64,000 bases of DNA. Source: Bacteroidota bacterium (GTDB lineage: Bacteria > Bacteroidota > Bacteroidia > Flavobacteriales > Flavobacteriaceae). Position 1 is the stretch's first letter. The number at the start of each line of letters is the position of its first letter. The position numbers and the translations under genes were made by a program. Shown one piece after another: positions 53,709-62,234 of this stretch. The notes under the pieces are model-generated. The model was not told the origin of the DNA, searched no databases, and saw only the letters and a program-made list of their open reading frames with translations. The stretch spans positions 62,001-126,000 of the forward strand of contig JAEXIT010000021.1 in the NCBI GenBank assembly GCA_023446155.1, given 5' to 3'.

Positions 53709-54341
53709 ATGCTTCATAAACTCCAGTATATCTCACAAGGCCATACACTAAGCGAACAATTGCATCATATCGAATCCGTTTTGGACAATGGTGGCCAATG
53801 GATTCAATTGCGCTTTAAAAACGGAACCGAAAAAGAGCAGTATCTTTTAGCCGAATCCGTCAAAAAAAGCTGTCAGCAATACGATGCAACCTTAATTATC
53901 AACGACAATACCGAAATCGCCAAGCAAATCGATGCCGATGGCGTTCACCTCGGATTGGACGATATGGCCGTGTCCAAAGCCCGACAACTTCTCGGTTCCA
54001 ATAAAATAATTGGCGGTACCGCAAACACCTTACAACAGGTTTTCCAGCGCTATCACGAAAAATGCGACTATATCGGTTTGGGACCGTTTCGCTTTACCAC
54101 AACCAAACAAAAATTAAGTCCGCTATTAGGTCTTAGTGGGTATTCCGACATCTTACAATCGTTAACCGAGCAACACTACGATATTCCGATATATGCCATC
54201 GGTGGCATCACCTTAGATGATATTGATTCCCTACTAGAAACCGGTATCCACGGAATCGCCGTTTCGGGAATGATCAGCGAACATCCAAATCAAAAACAAC
54301 TACTCACCCAACTCAATCAAAAACTATATGGAACCCTTTAA
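53709..54341 (+). CDS. thiE: Thiamine phosphate synthase
   Basis: 210 residues. Joins HMP-PP and the thiazole phosphate to thiamine phosphate. ThiE motifs: GGQWIQLRFKNGTEKE, TLIINDNTEIAKQIDADGVHLGLDDM (diphosphate binding), KIIGGTANTLQQV, YIGLGPFRFTTTKQ and YAIGGITLDDIDSLLETGIHGIAVSGMI. It is 6 bp downstream of the thiE-like gene and overlaps thiG by 14 bp. No kinase gene (thiD) is present in the operon, so HMP-PP must come from an enzyme coded elsewhere. Confidence 0.93.
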   Translation: MLHKLQYISQGHTLSEQLHHIESVLDNGGQWIQLRFKNGTEKEQYLLAESVKKSCQQYDATLIINDNTEIAKQIDADGVHLGLDDMAVSKARQLLGSNKIIGGTANTLQQVFQRYHEKCDYIGLGPFRFTTTKQKLSPLLGLSGYSDILQSLTEQHYDIPIYAIGGITLDDIDSLLETGIHGIAVSGMISEHPNQKQLLTQLNQKLYGTL

Positions 54342-55098
54342 ACTCGCAGATAAAACCTTTCGCTCGCGTTTATTTTTAGGCACCGGAAAATTCGGATCGG
54401 CTGCCCAGATGGAAGCTGCAATTCTGGCTTCGGAAAGCGAATTGGTAACCGTAGCCTTAAAACGCGTCGACTTTCAAAAAGAAACCGACACCCTTTTAGC
54501 GGCATTACAACACCCACATATCCACCTTTTACCCAACACCTCCGGCGCCCGCAATGCCAAAGAAGCCGTATTGGCCGCACAACTGGCTCGCGAAGCTCTG
54601 GAAACCAACTGGCTGAAACTGGAAATTCATCCCGATCCGAAATACCTGTTACCCGATCCGATCGAAACCCTAAAAGCAACCGAAGAACTCGCCAAACTTG
54701 GATTTGTGATTCTTCCGTATATTCATGCCGATCCGGTTTTGTGCAAAAGACTGGAAGATGCCGGAACCGCAGCCGTAATGCCATTAGGTGCACCGATTGG
54801 AAGCAACAAAGGACTCAAAACGCTCGATTTTTTAGAAATCATTATTGAACAAAGCAAGGTTCCCATTATTGTCGATGCCGGAATAGGCGCACCATCGGAT
54901 GCCGCCAAAGCAATGGAGCTTGGAGCCGATGCTGTACTTGTCAATACGGCGATCGCTGTGGCCGGAAATCCCGAGCGCATGGCCGAAGCCTTTAAAGAAG
55001 CGGTAATCGCGGGACGTAAAGCCTACGAAGCCCGTTTAGCTCCTATTGCAAACAATGCCGCTGCCTCAAGTCCGCTGACGTCTTTTTTATATGAATAA
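54328..55098 (+). CDS. thiG: Thiazole synthase
   Basis: 256 residues, (beta/alpha)8 barrel. ThiG makes the thiazole phosphate from DXP, the dehydroglycine made by ThiH, and ThiS-thiocarboxylate. Motifs: FRSRLFLGTGKFGS, LLPNTSGARNAKEAVLAAQLAREAL split at 70-95, LPYIHADPVLCKRLEDAGTAAVMPLGAPIGSNKGL at 127-160 and VDAGIGAPSDAAKAMELGADAVLVNTAI. It overlaps thiE by 14 bp and thiH by 8 bp, so synthesis is coupled. Confidence 0.97.
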   Translation: MEPFKLADKTFRSRLFLGTGKFGSAAQMEAAILASESELVTVALKRVDFQKETDTLLAALQHPHIHLLPNTSGARNAKEAVLAAQLAREALETNWLKLEIHPDPKYLLPDPIETLKATEELAKLGFVILPYIHADPVLCKRLEDAGTAAVMPLGAPIGSNKGLKTLDFLEIIIEQSKVPIIVDAGIGAPSDAAKAMELGADAVLVNTAIAVAGNPERMAEAFKEAVIAGRKAYEARLAPIANNAAASSPLTSFLYE

Positions 55099-56221
55099 GT
55101 CGGTTATGGAAACAACATTCAAATCTGTTTTCGAGACGTATGACTGGGACACGGTTCAGACAAAAATCTACCAAACCCAAGCCAGTCGTGTCGAACAAGC
55201 CTTAGCCAATCCCAAACGAAATCTGGACGATTTTATCGCGTTGCTTTCTCCCGCCGCACACCCCTATTTGGAACAAATGGCGCAAATGAGTCATATACTG
55301 ACCAAAAAGCGCTTTGGAAAAACGATACAGATGTACGCACCGATGTACCTCAGTAACGAATGCCAGAATATCTGTACCTATTGCGGCTTTAGTTTTGACA
55401 ACAAACTCAAACGACGTACACTTACCCCGGCTGAAATCACTCAGGAAACCGTTGTTTTAAAAGAAATGGGATTTGATCATGTATTGTTAGTTACCGGTGA
55501 AGCCAATTATACCGTAAATATCGATTACTTTTTAAAAGCCATCGCACAGATCAAACCGGATTTTTCGAATATTTCCGTAGAAGTACAACCGCTTTCGGAA
55601 ACCGAATACCAACAATTGCACGAAGCCGGCGTTTATTCCGTATTGGTGTATCAGGAAACGTATCATCGGGACGTGTACAAACACTATCATCCGAAAGGCA
55701 AAAAATCGAACTTTGACTTCCGGCTGGAAACGCCCGATCGGATCGGAACCGCCGGTATTCATAAAATCGGGCTTGGTGTGCTACTTGGTTTGGAAGACTG
55801 GCGAACGGATAGTTTTTTTAACGCGCTCCATCTCGATTATTTGCAACGAACGTACTGGCAAAGCAAATTTTCGGTTTCCTTTCCGCGGTTACGACCAGCC
55901 GAAGGGATTATCGAACCTAATTTTATCATGGACGACCGTGATTTGACACAGCTTATTTGTGCGTATCGCCTTTGGAATGAAGATCTGGAACTTTCGATTT
56001 CCACGCGGGAAAATGAAAAATTTCGCGATAATATTATTCCTATTGGAATTACGAGTATGAGTGCCGGATCGAAAACCAATCCCGGCGGTTATGCCGTCGA
56101 TCCGCAATCGTTGGAACAATTTGAAACCAGCGACGAACGACCCGCCGATATCATTGCGCAAATCATCACAACGAAAGGATACGAACCCGTTTGGAAAGAC
56201 TGGGATAACAGTTATAATTAA
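55091..56221 (+). CDS. thiH: Dehydroglycine synthase ThiH (radical SAM tyrosine lyase)
   Basis: 376 residues. ThiH cuts tyrosine to give dehydroglycine for ThiG. The radical SAM motif is MYLSNECQNICTYCGF with Cys-x3-Cys-x2-Cys, then the core segments VLLVTGEANYTVNIDYFLKAI and LEDWRTDSFFNALHL. The end has ISTRENEKFRDNIIPIGITSMSAGSKTNPGGY, typical of the family. It overlaps thiG by 8 bp and is followed after 3 bp by the ThiF-type gene. Confidence 0.96.
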   Translation: MNKSVMETTFKSVFETYDWDTVQTKIYQTQASRVEQALANPKRNLDDFIALLSPAAHPYLEQMAQMSHILTKKRFGKTIQMYAPMYLSNECQNICTYCGFSFDNKLKRRTLTPAEITQETVVLKEMGFDHVLLVTGEANYTVNIDYFLKAIAQIKPDFSNISVEVQPLSETEYQQLHEAGVYSVLVYQETYHRDVYKHYHPKGKKSNFDFRLETPDRIGTAGIHKIGLGVLLGLEDWRTDSFFNALHLDYLQRTYWQSKFSVSFPRLRPAEGIIEPNFIMDDRDLTQLICAYRLWNEDLELSISTRENEKFRDNIIPIGITSMSAGSKTNPGGYAVDPQSLEQFETSDERPADIIAQIITTKGYEPVWKDWDNSYN

Positions 56222-56224
56222 AAC

Positions 56225-56935
56225 ATGATCACAATACAGGATTTTTTACGATACAACCGTCAGATGTTACTTCCGGAAATAGGCGAAGCCGGTCAGCTGC
56301 TTCTAAAAAACGCCAAAGTTTTAGTTATCGGCGCCGGTGGTTTGGGTTGTCCGATCTTGCAATACCTCGCCACCGCCGGTGTAGGTACCTTAGGCATTGT
56401 CGATTTTGATACAGTAGAAATTCACAACCTTCACCGTCAGATTTTATACAAAGAAGCGGATATTGATCAACCAAAAGCTGTCGTTGCATCCACTGTAATC
56501 CGACAATTAAATCCGGAAATCAATTGTGTGGTATTTGATGAAAAATTAACCACGGCTAATGCGAGTTCTATTTTACAGGATTTTGATGTGATTGTGGATG
56601 GTTGCGATAATTTCACCACCCGTTATCTGGTAAATGACACCTGTGTTGCTTTTGGAAAGCCACTGATTTACGGCAGTATTTTAAAGTTTGAAGGACAATT
56701 GGCGGTTTTCAATCATCACGGAAGTAAACAACTCCGCGATTTATTTCCGGAGCCACCCGATCCGAAAGAGGTACCAAATTGCAGTCTGAATGGTGTGATG
56801 GGAACCTTACCCGGAATTATCGGTACGATGATGGCGCATGAAACCTTAAAGTTGATCATCGGATTGCCGGTATTGCGAAATGAGCTGGTTCTTTTTAACA
56901 CCTTATCGTGGCAGTTTACGAAATTGCGCTTTTAA
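56225..56935 (+). CDS. thiF: ThiF/MoeB-type adenylyltransferase
   Basis: 236 residues. E1-like enzyme that adenylates the C-terminus of ThiS. Signature: FLRYNRQMLLPEIGEAGQ, VLVIGAGGLGCPILQYLATAGVGTLGIVDFDTVEIHNLHRQ with the GxGxxG loop and the arginine, and VDGCDNFTTRYLVNDTC. The C-terminal rhodanese domain of some MoeB-like proteins is absent and the zinc CxxC pairs of E. coli ThiF/MoeB are not seen. The C-terminal NCSLNGVMGTLPGIIG is present. Last gene of the thi operon, ending next to a palindromic repeat. Confidence 0.92.
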   Translation: MITIQDFLRYNRQMLLPEIGEAGQLLLKNAKVLVIGAGGLGCPILQYLATAGVGTLGIVDFDTVEIHNLHRQILYKEADIDQPKAVVASTVIRQLNPEINCVVFDEKLTTANASSILQDFDVIVDGCDNFTTRYLVNDTCVAFGKPLIYGSILKFEGQLAVFNHHGSKQLRDLFPEPPDPKEVPNCSLNGVMGTLPGIIGTMMAHETLKLIIGLPVLRNELVLFNTLSWQFTKLRF

Positions 56936-56944
56936 CACGCTTCT

Positions 56945-56985
56945 AGCTATACCTGACAGGTTTCGAAAACGGGTCAGGTATAGCT
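56945..56985. repeat. Dispersed palindrome, copy 3, spanning the 3' end of aat
   Basis: Outer arms AGCTATACCTGAC (56945-56957) and GTCAGGTATAGCT (56973-56985) pair perfectly; the inner AGGTTTC/AAAACGG is degraded. The right arm encodes the last codons and TGA stop of aat on the minus strand. Confidence 0.82.
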
Positions 56986-57621
56986 TCTACTCTTCAATAC
57001 TTTCATAAAACTTTCGCGGTTCACTTCGAAAGCACCCAGACTTTCCAGATGTTCGTTATACACCTGACAATCCAACAACAGGTAATTATTTGCTTTTAGG
57101 TATTCCACCAATTTGATAAAAGCTACTTTCGAGGCATTCGACACTTTGGCAAACATACTCTCGCCACAAAAGATATGACCGAGATCCACACCATATAAGC
57201 CACCCACCAACTGATCGTCCTGCCAAACCTCAACCGATTGTGCATGTCCCAATTCGTGAAGCTTACAGTACGCTTCAATCATATCGTCGGTAATCCAGGT
57301 TCCATTTTGTCCTTCGCGCTTTATGGTCTGACAATTGGAAATCACCGCCCGGAAATCCCGATTAAAAGTCACCGTAAACATATTCCGGTTTAGAATATTC
57401 CGCATACTTTTCGAAATGATCAACTCATCCAAAAGCAACACCATCCTTGGATCGGGTGCCCACCAGGTGATGGGTTCTCCGTCTTCAAACCAGGGAAATA
57501 TTCCCGAATTATAGGCCAATAACAACCGTTCGGTCGACAAATCGCCGCCAACGGCCAGAATACCTGAAAAATCCGTTTCGGTTACCGGAGGGAAGTAAAG
57601 TTCTTTGGTTAAAAAATACAT
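56974..57621 (-). CDS. aat: Leucyl/phenylalanyl-tRNA-protein transferase
   Basis: 215 residues. The enzyme adds Leu or Phe to N-terminal Arg/Lys of proteins, marking them for ClpAP/ClpS degradation (N-end rule). Motifs: LLAYNSGIFPWFEDGEPITWWAPDPRMVL at about residues 32-60, NGTWITDDMIEAYCKLHELGHAQSVEVW at 115-142 and GGLYGVDLGHIFCGESMF. Its last residues (SYT) and the stop codon lie in the arm of a palindromic repeat, so the C-terminus may have been changed by the repeat. Single gene. Confidence 0.96.
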   Translation of the reverse strand: MYFLTKELYFPPVTETDFSGILAVGGDLSTERLLLAYNSGIFPWFEDGEPITWWAPDPRMVLLLDELIISKSMRNILNRNMFTVTFNRDFRAVISNCQTIKREGQNGTWITDDMIEAYCKLHELGHAQSVEVWQDDQLVGGLYGVDLGHIFCGESMFAKVSNASKVAFIKLVEYLKANNYLLLDCQVYNEHLESLGAFEVNRESFMKVLKSRSYT

Positions 57622-57630
57622 GGTCTATAA

Positions 57631-57665
57631 AAAACAAATCCTGAAAGCTAGCACCATCAGGATTT
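57631..57665 (-). terminator. Intrinsic terminator after the DUF3127 gene
   Basis: Minus-strand stem AAATCCTGA / TCAGGATTT (57636-57665) followed by a TTTTTT run before the aat start. Confidence 0.75.
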
Positions 57666-57676
57666 TTATTTTTGGA

Positions 57677-58060
57677 TTAGAACGGTAAATCGTCGTGTTC
57701 TTCTTCGTTAAAATTGGATGCCGGTTCAAACGCATCGGCTGCCGGAACCGCAGGCATTGGTTGTGCATATCCTGCAGGAGCTTCCGCTTGCATTCTTTCG
57801 ATACGCCATCCCTGGATTGTATTGAAATATTTCGCTTCACCCTGTGGATTCACCCACTCTCTACCTCTTAGGTTAATCGATACTTTAACCTGTTCTCCTA
57901 CTTTATAACTATCCAATAATTCACATTTATCCTGAGTAAACTCAACCATAATATGCTGTGGATATTGCTCTTCTGTAGTTACAACCAACTCTCTCTTTTT
58001 AAAACTGGCACTGATTTGCTGTGTTCCGTTAATCACTTTTATTTTCCCTGTAACTTCCAT
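57677..58060 (-). CDS. DUF3127 domain protein
   Basis: 127 residues. DUF3127 (single-strand DNA-binding-like OB-type fold) covers residues 1-90 with KIKVINGTQQISASFKKRELVV, then YPQHIMVEFTQDKCELLD and VSINLRGREWVNPQGE. The tail (about 91-127) is Pro/Ala-rich and ends in the acidic EEEHDDLPF, a layout like the acidic C-terminal tip of SSB proteins that contacts partner proteins. A role in DNA metabolism is inference. Single gene with own terminator. Confidence 0.88.
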   Translation of the reverse strand: MEVTGKIKVINGTQQISASFKKRELVVTTEEQYPQHIMVEFTQDKCELLDSYKVGEQVKVSINLRGREWVNPQGEAKYFNTIQGWRIERMQAEAPAGYAQPMPAVPAADAFEPASNFNEEEHDDLPF

Positions 58061-58110
58061 AGTAAAAATATTAATTGTTTTTATCGTGAGGTTTATCGCT
58101 AAACCGCCTA

Positions 58111-58986
58111 TTATTTTTTAGACAAAAGTACCTTCCATGCGGTCACTACTTCGTTATTGTCCAGATACTCTTTCGCCATCTGGTGTTTTTTAGTTTCATC
58201 GTCGGCGCTGATCACTGCTTTTACACCAAAATCTTCTTTTACAAAGATAGCGATATCTTCGTCGGTTGGTAAGGCTTCCACATTTCCTAATTTTCCAAGA
58301 TCATTCCCGTCGAAAACCGGGCTTTCTTTGATGAAATCCGGAATCGTATCGACTCCGATTCCCAATGTGGTCAGTGGTTTTTCCACTTCAAACAATCCCA
58401 TATTGGCTCGGGAATACCAGTTGCCCCCCATTCGGGACACCAAGTCGATTTTATGCTGATCGATCGTTCCGTTTTCGTCCAATATTGCTTCATCGATATG
58501 GATTTTCACCACTTCACAGATGATCAGATTTCCGGCGCCACCTTCGGTTCCCAATTCGATGATTTCATTTACTTTACATTCAAACTGCACCGGACTTTCG
58601 CCCACGCGATACGGTTTTACGACATCCGAAGGAACCATTGTTAATCCGGATTTCACAAACTCATTGACCCCATCACCATATTCGGTACTTGATAACGACG
58701 CTTGTTGTACGATCGGGTAGTTTACGATATTGATCACTACTTCTTTGGTTTGTTCCGCGTTGATTAACGTGTGCTTCACCGTATTGTTACGCACTCTTCG
58801 TGCCGGCGAAAAAATCAGTATCGGCGGATTGGAACTGAACACATTAAAAAAGCTAAACGGTGATAAATTCGGATTTCCGTTTTCGTCCATTGTACTGGCA
58901 AAAGCAATCGGTCTCGGACCAATAGCACCTTGCAAATACGCTTGTAATTTCATCGGATTTAACTCCTTTGGATCGACACTAAGCAT
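58111..58986 (-). CDS. Flavin reductase family protein
   Basis: 291 residues from ATG at 58986, which gives MLSVDPKELNPMKLQAYLQG; a 49-residue extension is open but would cross the predicted promoter at 59004. The FMN-binding split-barrel domain covers about 15-200 with GPRPIAFASTMDENGNPNLSPFSFFN, ILIFSPARRVRNNTVKHT and HKIDLVSRMGGNWYSR. Members reduce flavins or act as flavin-dependent oxidoreductases. Its substrate is unknown. The C-terminal 80 residues are extra and contain no clear motif. Divergent from the histidine kinase gene. Confidence 0.9.
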   Translation of the reverse strand: MLSVDPKELNPMKLQAYLQGAIGPRPIAFASTMDENGNPNLSPFSFFNVFSSNPPILIFSPARRVRNNTVKHTLINAEQTKEVVINIVNYPIVQQASLSSTEYGDGVNEFVKSGLTMVPSDVVKPYRVGESPVQFECKVNEIIELGTEGGAGNLIICEVVKIHIDEAILDENGTIDQHKIDLVSRMGGNWYSRANMGLFEVEKPLTTLGIGVDTIPDFIKESPVFDGNDLGKLGNVEALPTDEDIAIFVKEDFGVKAVISADDETKKHQMAKEYLDNNEVVTAWKVLLSKK

Positions 58987-59003
58987 GATTGTAAAAGTTT
59001 TGA

Positions 59004-59032
59004 CAAATATACTTTTTTCAACCGGAATCAAA
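59004..59032 (-). promoter_or_regulatory. Predicted promoter of the flavin reductase gene
   Basis: Minus strand: TTTG (59029-59032), 17-bp spacer, TATATTTG (59004-59011), 18 bp before the start codon. Confidence 0.65.
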
Positions 59033-59145
59033 ACACAAAACCGTTCAGATAATCCGGAAAAATTTGACCCCAACGGAGCATTTCCCGATCTTCTTTTTGC
59101 TCCCTTATATCTTTTCCTTACTTTTAAACACAAATACTGTATCGC

Positions 59146-60297
59146 ATGAATCTTTCCGAAAGACGTAACCTTATCCGCTGGATCATTATCTTAGGCTCCT
59201 TTAATTTTCTGGTTTTCATATTATGGAACACCTATACTTTTTTCCAGAAATTCAAGGACGAGGAACGTTTAAAGATGGAACTATGGGCTACGGCCACCAA
59301 GACGTTGAATAATGCCGATGAAAATACCGAGGTCGAACTTCCATTTCAGATTCTGAGCAACAATACGACGATCCCGATTATCCAGACGACCGATAAAGAC
59401 AGTATTATCAATATGATCAACGTTGATAAAGAAATCAGTGTTGATGCGGCACGTTCCAAAGAGTATCTCAACAAATTAAAATCGGAAAACCTGCCGATCA
59501 TTATGGATTTAGGTGGCAAAAACCAATACCTCTATTACGGAAACTCTTCGCTTCTGACCAAATTAAAATTCTACCCGATTGCTTTGGTGCTAATCGGATT
59601 GTTTTTCAGCGGTATGATTTTTAGTTTTTACCGCGCCAGTAAAATGGCCACCCAAAACAAATTATGGGCCGGTATGGCAAAGGAAACCGCACATCAAATC
59701 GGAACGCCCTTATCGTCGCTGATCGGATGGGTCGAAATTATGAAAGCGGATAATGTAGATGAGACGACCGTATCGGAAATTGAGAAGGATATCAATCGAT
59801 TGCAAACCATCACCGATCGTTTTTCTAAAATCGGATCCGAACCGGTTCTCGAAGACCATGATCTGATTCAGGAAACGGAACAATCATATGACTATCTAAA
59901 ATCGAGAACTTCCAAACAGGTTGCATTTACGTTTCAGGCACCGGATTATCCGATCCACATCCTGATGAACCCGGCCTTACACAGTTGGACGATTGAAAAC
60001 CTGGTTAAAAATGCGATCGATGCGATGAAAGGCAAGGGCAAACTGCATATTGCGATCGAAGACAGCGAACGCTTTGTAAAAATCAAAGTGAGTGATACCG
60101 GAAGTGGGATTCCGAAGAAATTATTCAACAGTATTTTCGATCCGGGATTTACGACCAAAAAACGCGGTTGGGGACTTGGCCTATCGCTCACTAAACGTAT
60201 TGTAGAGGAATATCACAATGGAAAAATCAAAGTAGCGCATTCGGAAATTGGAAAAGGCACCACGATGCAGATTACGTTTAAAAAGGCTATTGCTTAA
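59146..60297 (+). CDS. Orphan sensor histidine kinase
   Basis: 383 residues. Two membrane helices (about 9-30 and 142-163) flank a sensor region. The H-box is GMAKETAHQIGTPLSSLIGW with His183, where the usual E-D/N-P after His is replaced by QIGTP, a variant common in Bacteroidetes. The N-box (ENLVKNAIDAMKG), G1 (VSDTGSGIPKKL) and G2 (RGWGLGLSLTKRI) are intact. No response regulator gene lies next to it. Its 3' end overlaps the converging gene by 11 bp. Confidence 0.9.
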   Translation: MNLSERRNLIRWIIILGSFNFLVFILWNTYTFFQKFKDEERLKMELWATATKTLNNADENTEVELPFQILSNNTTIPIIQTTDKDSIINMINVDKEISVDAARSKEYLNKLKSENLPIIMDLGGKNQYLYYGNSSLLTKLKFYPIALVLIGLFFSGMIFSFYRASKMATQNKLWAGMAKETAHQIGTPLSSLIGWVEIMKADNVDETTVSEIEKDINRLQTITDRFSKIGSEPVLEDHDLIQETEQSYDYLKSRTSKQVAFTFQAPDYPIHILMNPALHSWTIENLVKNAIDAMKGKGKLHIAIEDSERFVKIKVSDTGSGIPKKLFNSIFDPGFTTKKRGWGLGLSLTKRIVEEYHNGKIKVAHSEIGKGTTMQITFKKAIA

Positions 60298-61198
60298 TCA
60301 GCCCTTTTTTTAACAGGTTCTTTCTAACAAACGTTGCTTTTTCACCATCCCAGGTATAGGTCTCTTTCCAGACCTGTTCTTCCATTACGGATTCGTTTTC
60401 ATTGGATGATTCCTGCTCTTCGGCTTCTTCAACAACTTTAAAGATATGGCCTGCTTTACCACCCGGTTCGTTCGGAAAAATAAACGTTTCGGAATGATAG
60501 TAAACACCGGCATCGGAAACCGACATTTTTTCGGGCAATACCAATAGTTTTTTTCCGGTCCATCCGAAATAAAAGTAGTAGGTTGGAATTCCGCAGGCTT
60601 CACCACTAAAACTAATTCGGTAAATCTTTTGTATATTCTGAAGTCCGTAATTGCCCATCAAGTTTTGCTGGTGAAAATGACTTTCGATAATATTTTTCCG
60701 GATTTCTTTGCTATCCAACAGGACTCTATTTTGATCCAGGACTTTAATTCCGAGAACATATTCCGAACCCGTATAGTCTTCGTCAACCTTTTTCACATTG
60801 ACACGCTCTAAAGCGGTCAGAAAAACAAGATTTTCGGTTGTTTTAAAATCGAGTGCCAGAAACCCGAGCCATAGGTAGCCTTTTTTAGTCAAGCCATCAT
60901 ACATGTATTGGATTTCGACCCAATTCATATCGATACCTTTTATTTTCTGTGTCTTTTCAGTAAGTTTTTTTACCACAACGCTTTTCCCAAGTTGTAAGGA
61001 ATCGATCAACTTTCCGGAAGTAGACGGTATATCGCGGACATAACAATTTGCAACGCCCACTATTCCTTCTTTTTCGATAACCGTATCATCAAACGTATAG
61101 CCAACATTTTTACCGTAAAGCCACAGCGCACTGTGATTACCCTGCGCAAAGACTCCTCCGGAAACCAGAAACAGTAAAAACAGAATTATTTTTTTCAT
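60287..61198 (-). CDS. Exported SH3-like protein of unknown function
   Basis: 303 residues. Signal peptide (KKIILFLLFLVSGGVFAQ). An SH3b-like module is visible with VANCYVRDIPSTSGKLIDSLQLGKSV near residues 49-75 and MNWVEIQYMYDG. The remainder (to about 303) has short beta strands (ESHFHQQNLMGNYGLQNI, CGIPTYYFYFGWTGKKLLVLP) and no recognised domain. It may bind peptidoglycan or a wall ligand in the periplasm. It is the third gene of greA-HIT-this operon, 2 bp from the HIT gene. Confidence 0.72.
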   Translation of the reverse strand: MKKIILFLLFLVSGGVFAQGNHSALWLYGKNVGYTFDDTVIEKEGIVGVANCYVRDIPSTSGKLIDSLQLGKSVVVKKLTEKTQKIKGIDMNWVEIQYMYDGLTKKGYLWLGFLALDFKTTENLVFLTALERVNVKKVDEDYTGSEYVLGIKVLDQNRVLLDSKEIRKNIIESHFHQQNLMGNYGLQNIQKIYRISFSGEACGIPTYYFYFGWTGKKLLVLPEKMSVSDAGVYYHSETFIFPNEPGGKAGHIFKVVEEAEEQESSNENESVMEEQVWKETYTWDGEKATFVRKNLLKKGLIKQ

Positions 61199-61200
61199 GC

Positions 61201-61590
61201 TTAAAGATTGCCGGCAATAGCTTGTGCCAGTTCTTCAAATTGTTGTTGGGTTAAACTGGTTTTGCGTTGGAAACGCATATCATCCATATCCTGAAGCGGA
61301 ATAAGGTGTACGTGAACGTGTGGTACTTCAAGGCCCACAACGGCCATACCAATACGTTTGCACGCAACCGTTTTTTCGAGGGCTTTGGCTACTTTTCTGG
61401 AAAAGCGCATCAGCTCCAGATACTGCTCTTCTTCCATATCGAAAATCTTATTGATTTCCGTTTTTGGAATACAAAGCGTATGACCTTTTGCATTGGGATT
61501 AATATCCAGAAATGCCAGGAAATTATCGTCTTCCGCTACTTTATGGCACGGAATTTCGCCGTTGATGATTTTAGTAAAAATGGAGCTCAT
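61201..61590 (-). CDS. HIT family protein
   Basis: 129 residues. The histidine triad HVHVHLIP is at the C-terminal side (residues about 96-103), with the N-terminal SIFTKIINGEIPCHKVAED and AFLDINPNAKGHTLCIPK. This is the HINT-like branch of nucleotide hydrolases or AMP-releasing enzymes. The Cys at IPCHK may help bind zinc. It is 5 bp downstream of greA and 2 bp upstream of the SH3-like gene. Confidence 0.94.
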   Translation of the reverse strand: MSSIFTKIINGEIPCHKVAEDDNFLAFLDINPNAKGHTLCIPKTEINKIFDMEEEQYLELMRFSRKVAKALEKTVACKRIGMAVVGLEVPHVHVHLIPLQDMDDMRFQRKTSLTQQQFEELAQAIAGNL

Positions 61591-61595
61591 AGGAA

Positions 61596-62072
61596 TTAGT
61601 CTCTTGAGATTTCTAAGATTTCAAATTTTAAGGTTCCGTTGGGCACCTGGATTTCTGCGATTTCACCCACCGATTTCCCTAGTAATCCTTTACCGATTGG
61701 GGAAGTAACCGAAATTTTACCGGTTTTCAGATCCGCTTCGCTTTCGGCCACAAGCGTATATTTCAATTCCATCCCATTGGTTTGGTTCTTGATTTTCACT
61801 GTTGACAATACCAGTACTTTCGAAACATCCAGCTGTGATTCGTCGATCAGACGGGCATTTGCCACTACCTCTTCCATTTTGGCGATCTTCAATTCCAAAA
61901 GTCCCTGTGCTTCTTTCGCAGCATCATATTCGGCATTTTCGGACAAGTCACCTTTATCTCTTGCTTCAGCAATAGCCTGTGAGGCACGCGGACGTTCCAC
62001 ACTCTTTAGCTGATCCAGCTCATCTCTTAATTTTTTTAATCCTTCGGCAGTATAGTACGATACTTTAGTCAT
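61596..62072 (-). CDS. greA: Transcription elongation factor GreA
   Basis: 158 residues. N-terminal coiled coil (residues 1-75) with YYTAEGLKKLRDELDQLKSVERPRASQAIAEARDKGDLSENAEYDAAKE at 7-55, here containing the acidic tip residues (DLSENAEYD). The C-terminal FKBP-like domain has GKISVTSPIGKGLLGKSVGEIAEIQVPNGTLKFEILEI at 118-155. GreA restarts back-tracked RNA polymerase. First gene of an operon with HIT and SH3-like genes. Confidence 0.97.
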   Translation of the reverse strand: MTKVSYYTAEGLKKLRDELDQLKSVERPRASQAIAEARDKGDLSENAEYDAAKEAQGLLELKIAKMEEVVANARLIDESQLDVSKVLVLSTVKIKNQTNGMELKYTLVAESEADLKTGKISVTSPIGKGLLGKSVGEIAEIQVPNGTLKFEILEISRD

Positions 62073-62098
62073 ATTTTCGTCGTTTATATAAATAGAAA

Positions 62099-62136
62099 AA
62101 ATCCCATCAAAAACGGGATTTATGTCTACAAAGATA
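62099..62136 (-). promoter_or_regulatory. Predicted greA promoter with 5'-terminal hairpin
   Basis: Minus strand: TATCTTTG (62129-62136) matches TAnnTTTG. Just downstream a hairpin AAATCCC / GGGATTT (62099-62121) would form the very 5' end of the mRNA, followed by a T run. It may protect the 5' end or attenuate. Confidence 0.5.
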
Positions 62137-62199
62137 TATTTTTTTATTTATTTCGTTTTTAATTATGCTCTTTATAGCACAAGTCAAAGTTAATTAAAT

Positions 62200-62207
62200 T
62201 AAATTTG
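62200..62207 (+). promoter_or_regulatory. Predicted -7 element of the Rieske-like lipoprotein gene
   Basis: TAAATTTG matches TAnnTTTG, 28 bp before ATG at 62235. No clear -33. Confidence 0.45.
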
Positions 62208-62234
62208 TTTTTCAATTGTTTTACCAGATTTTAT

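Noticed and set aside
58987..59133. 49-residue N-terminal extension of the flavin reductase
   Set aside because: Crosses a well-formed promoter and lacks similarity to the family start.
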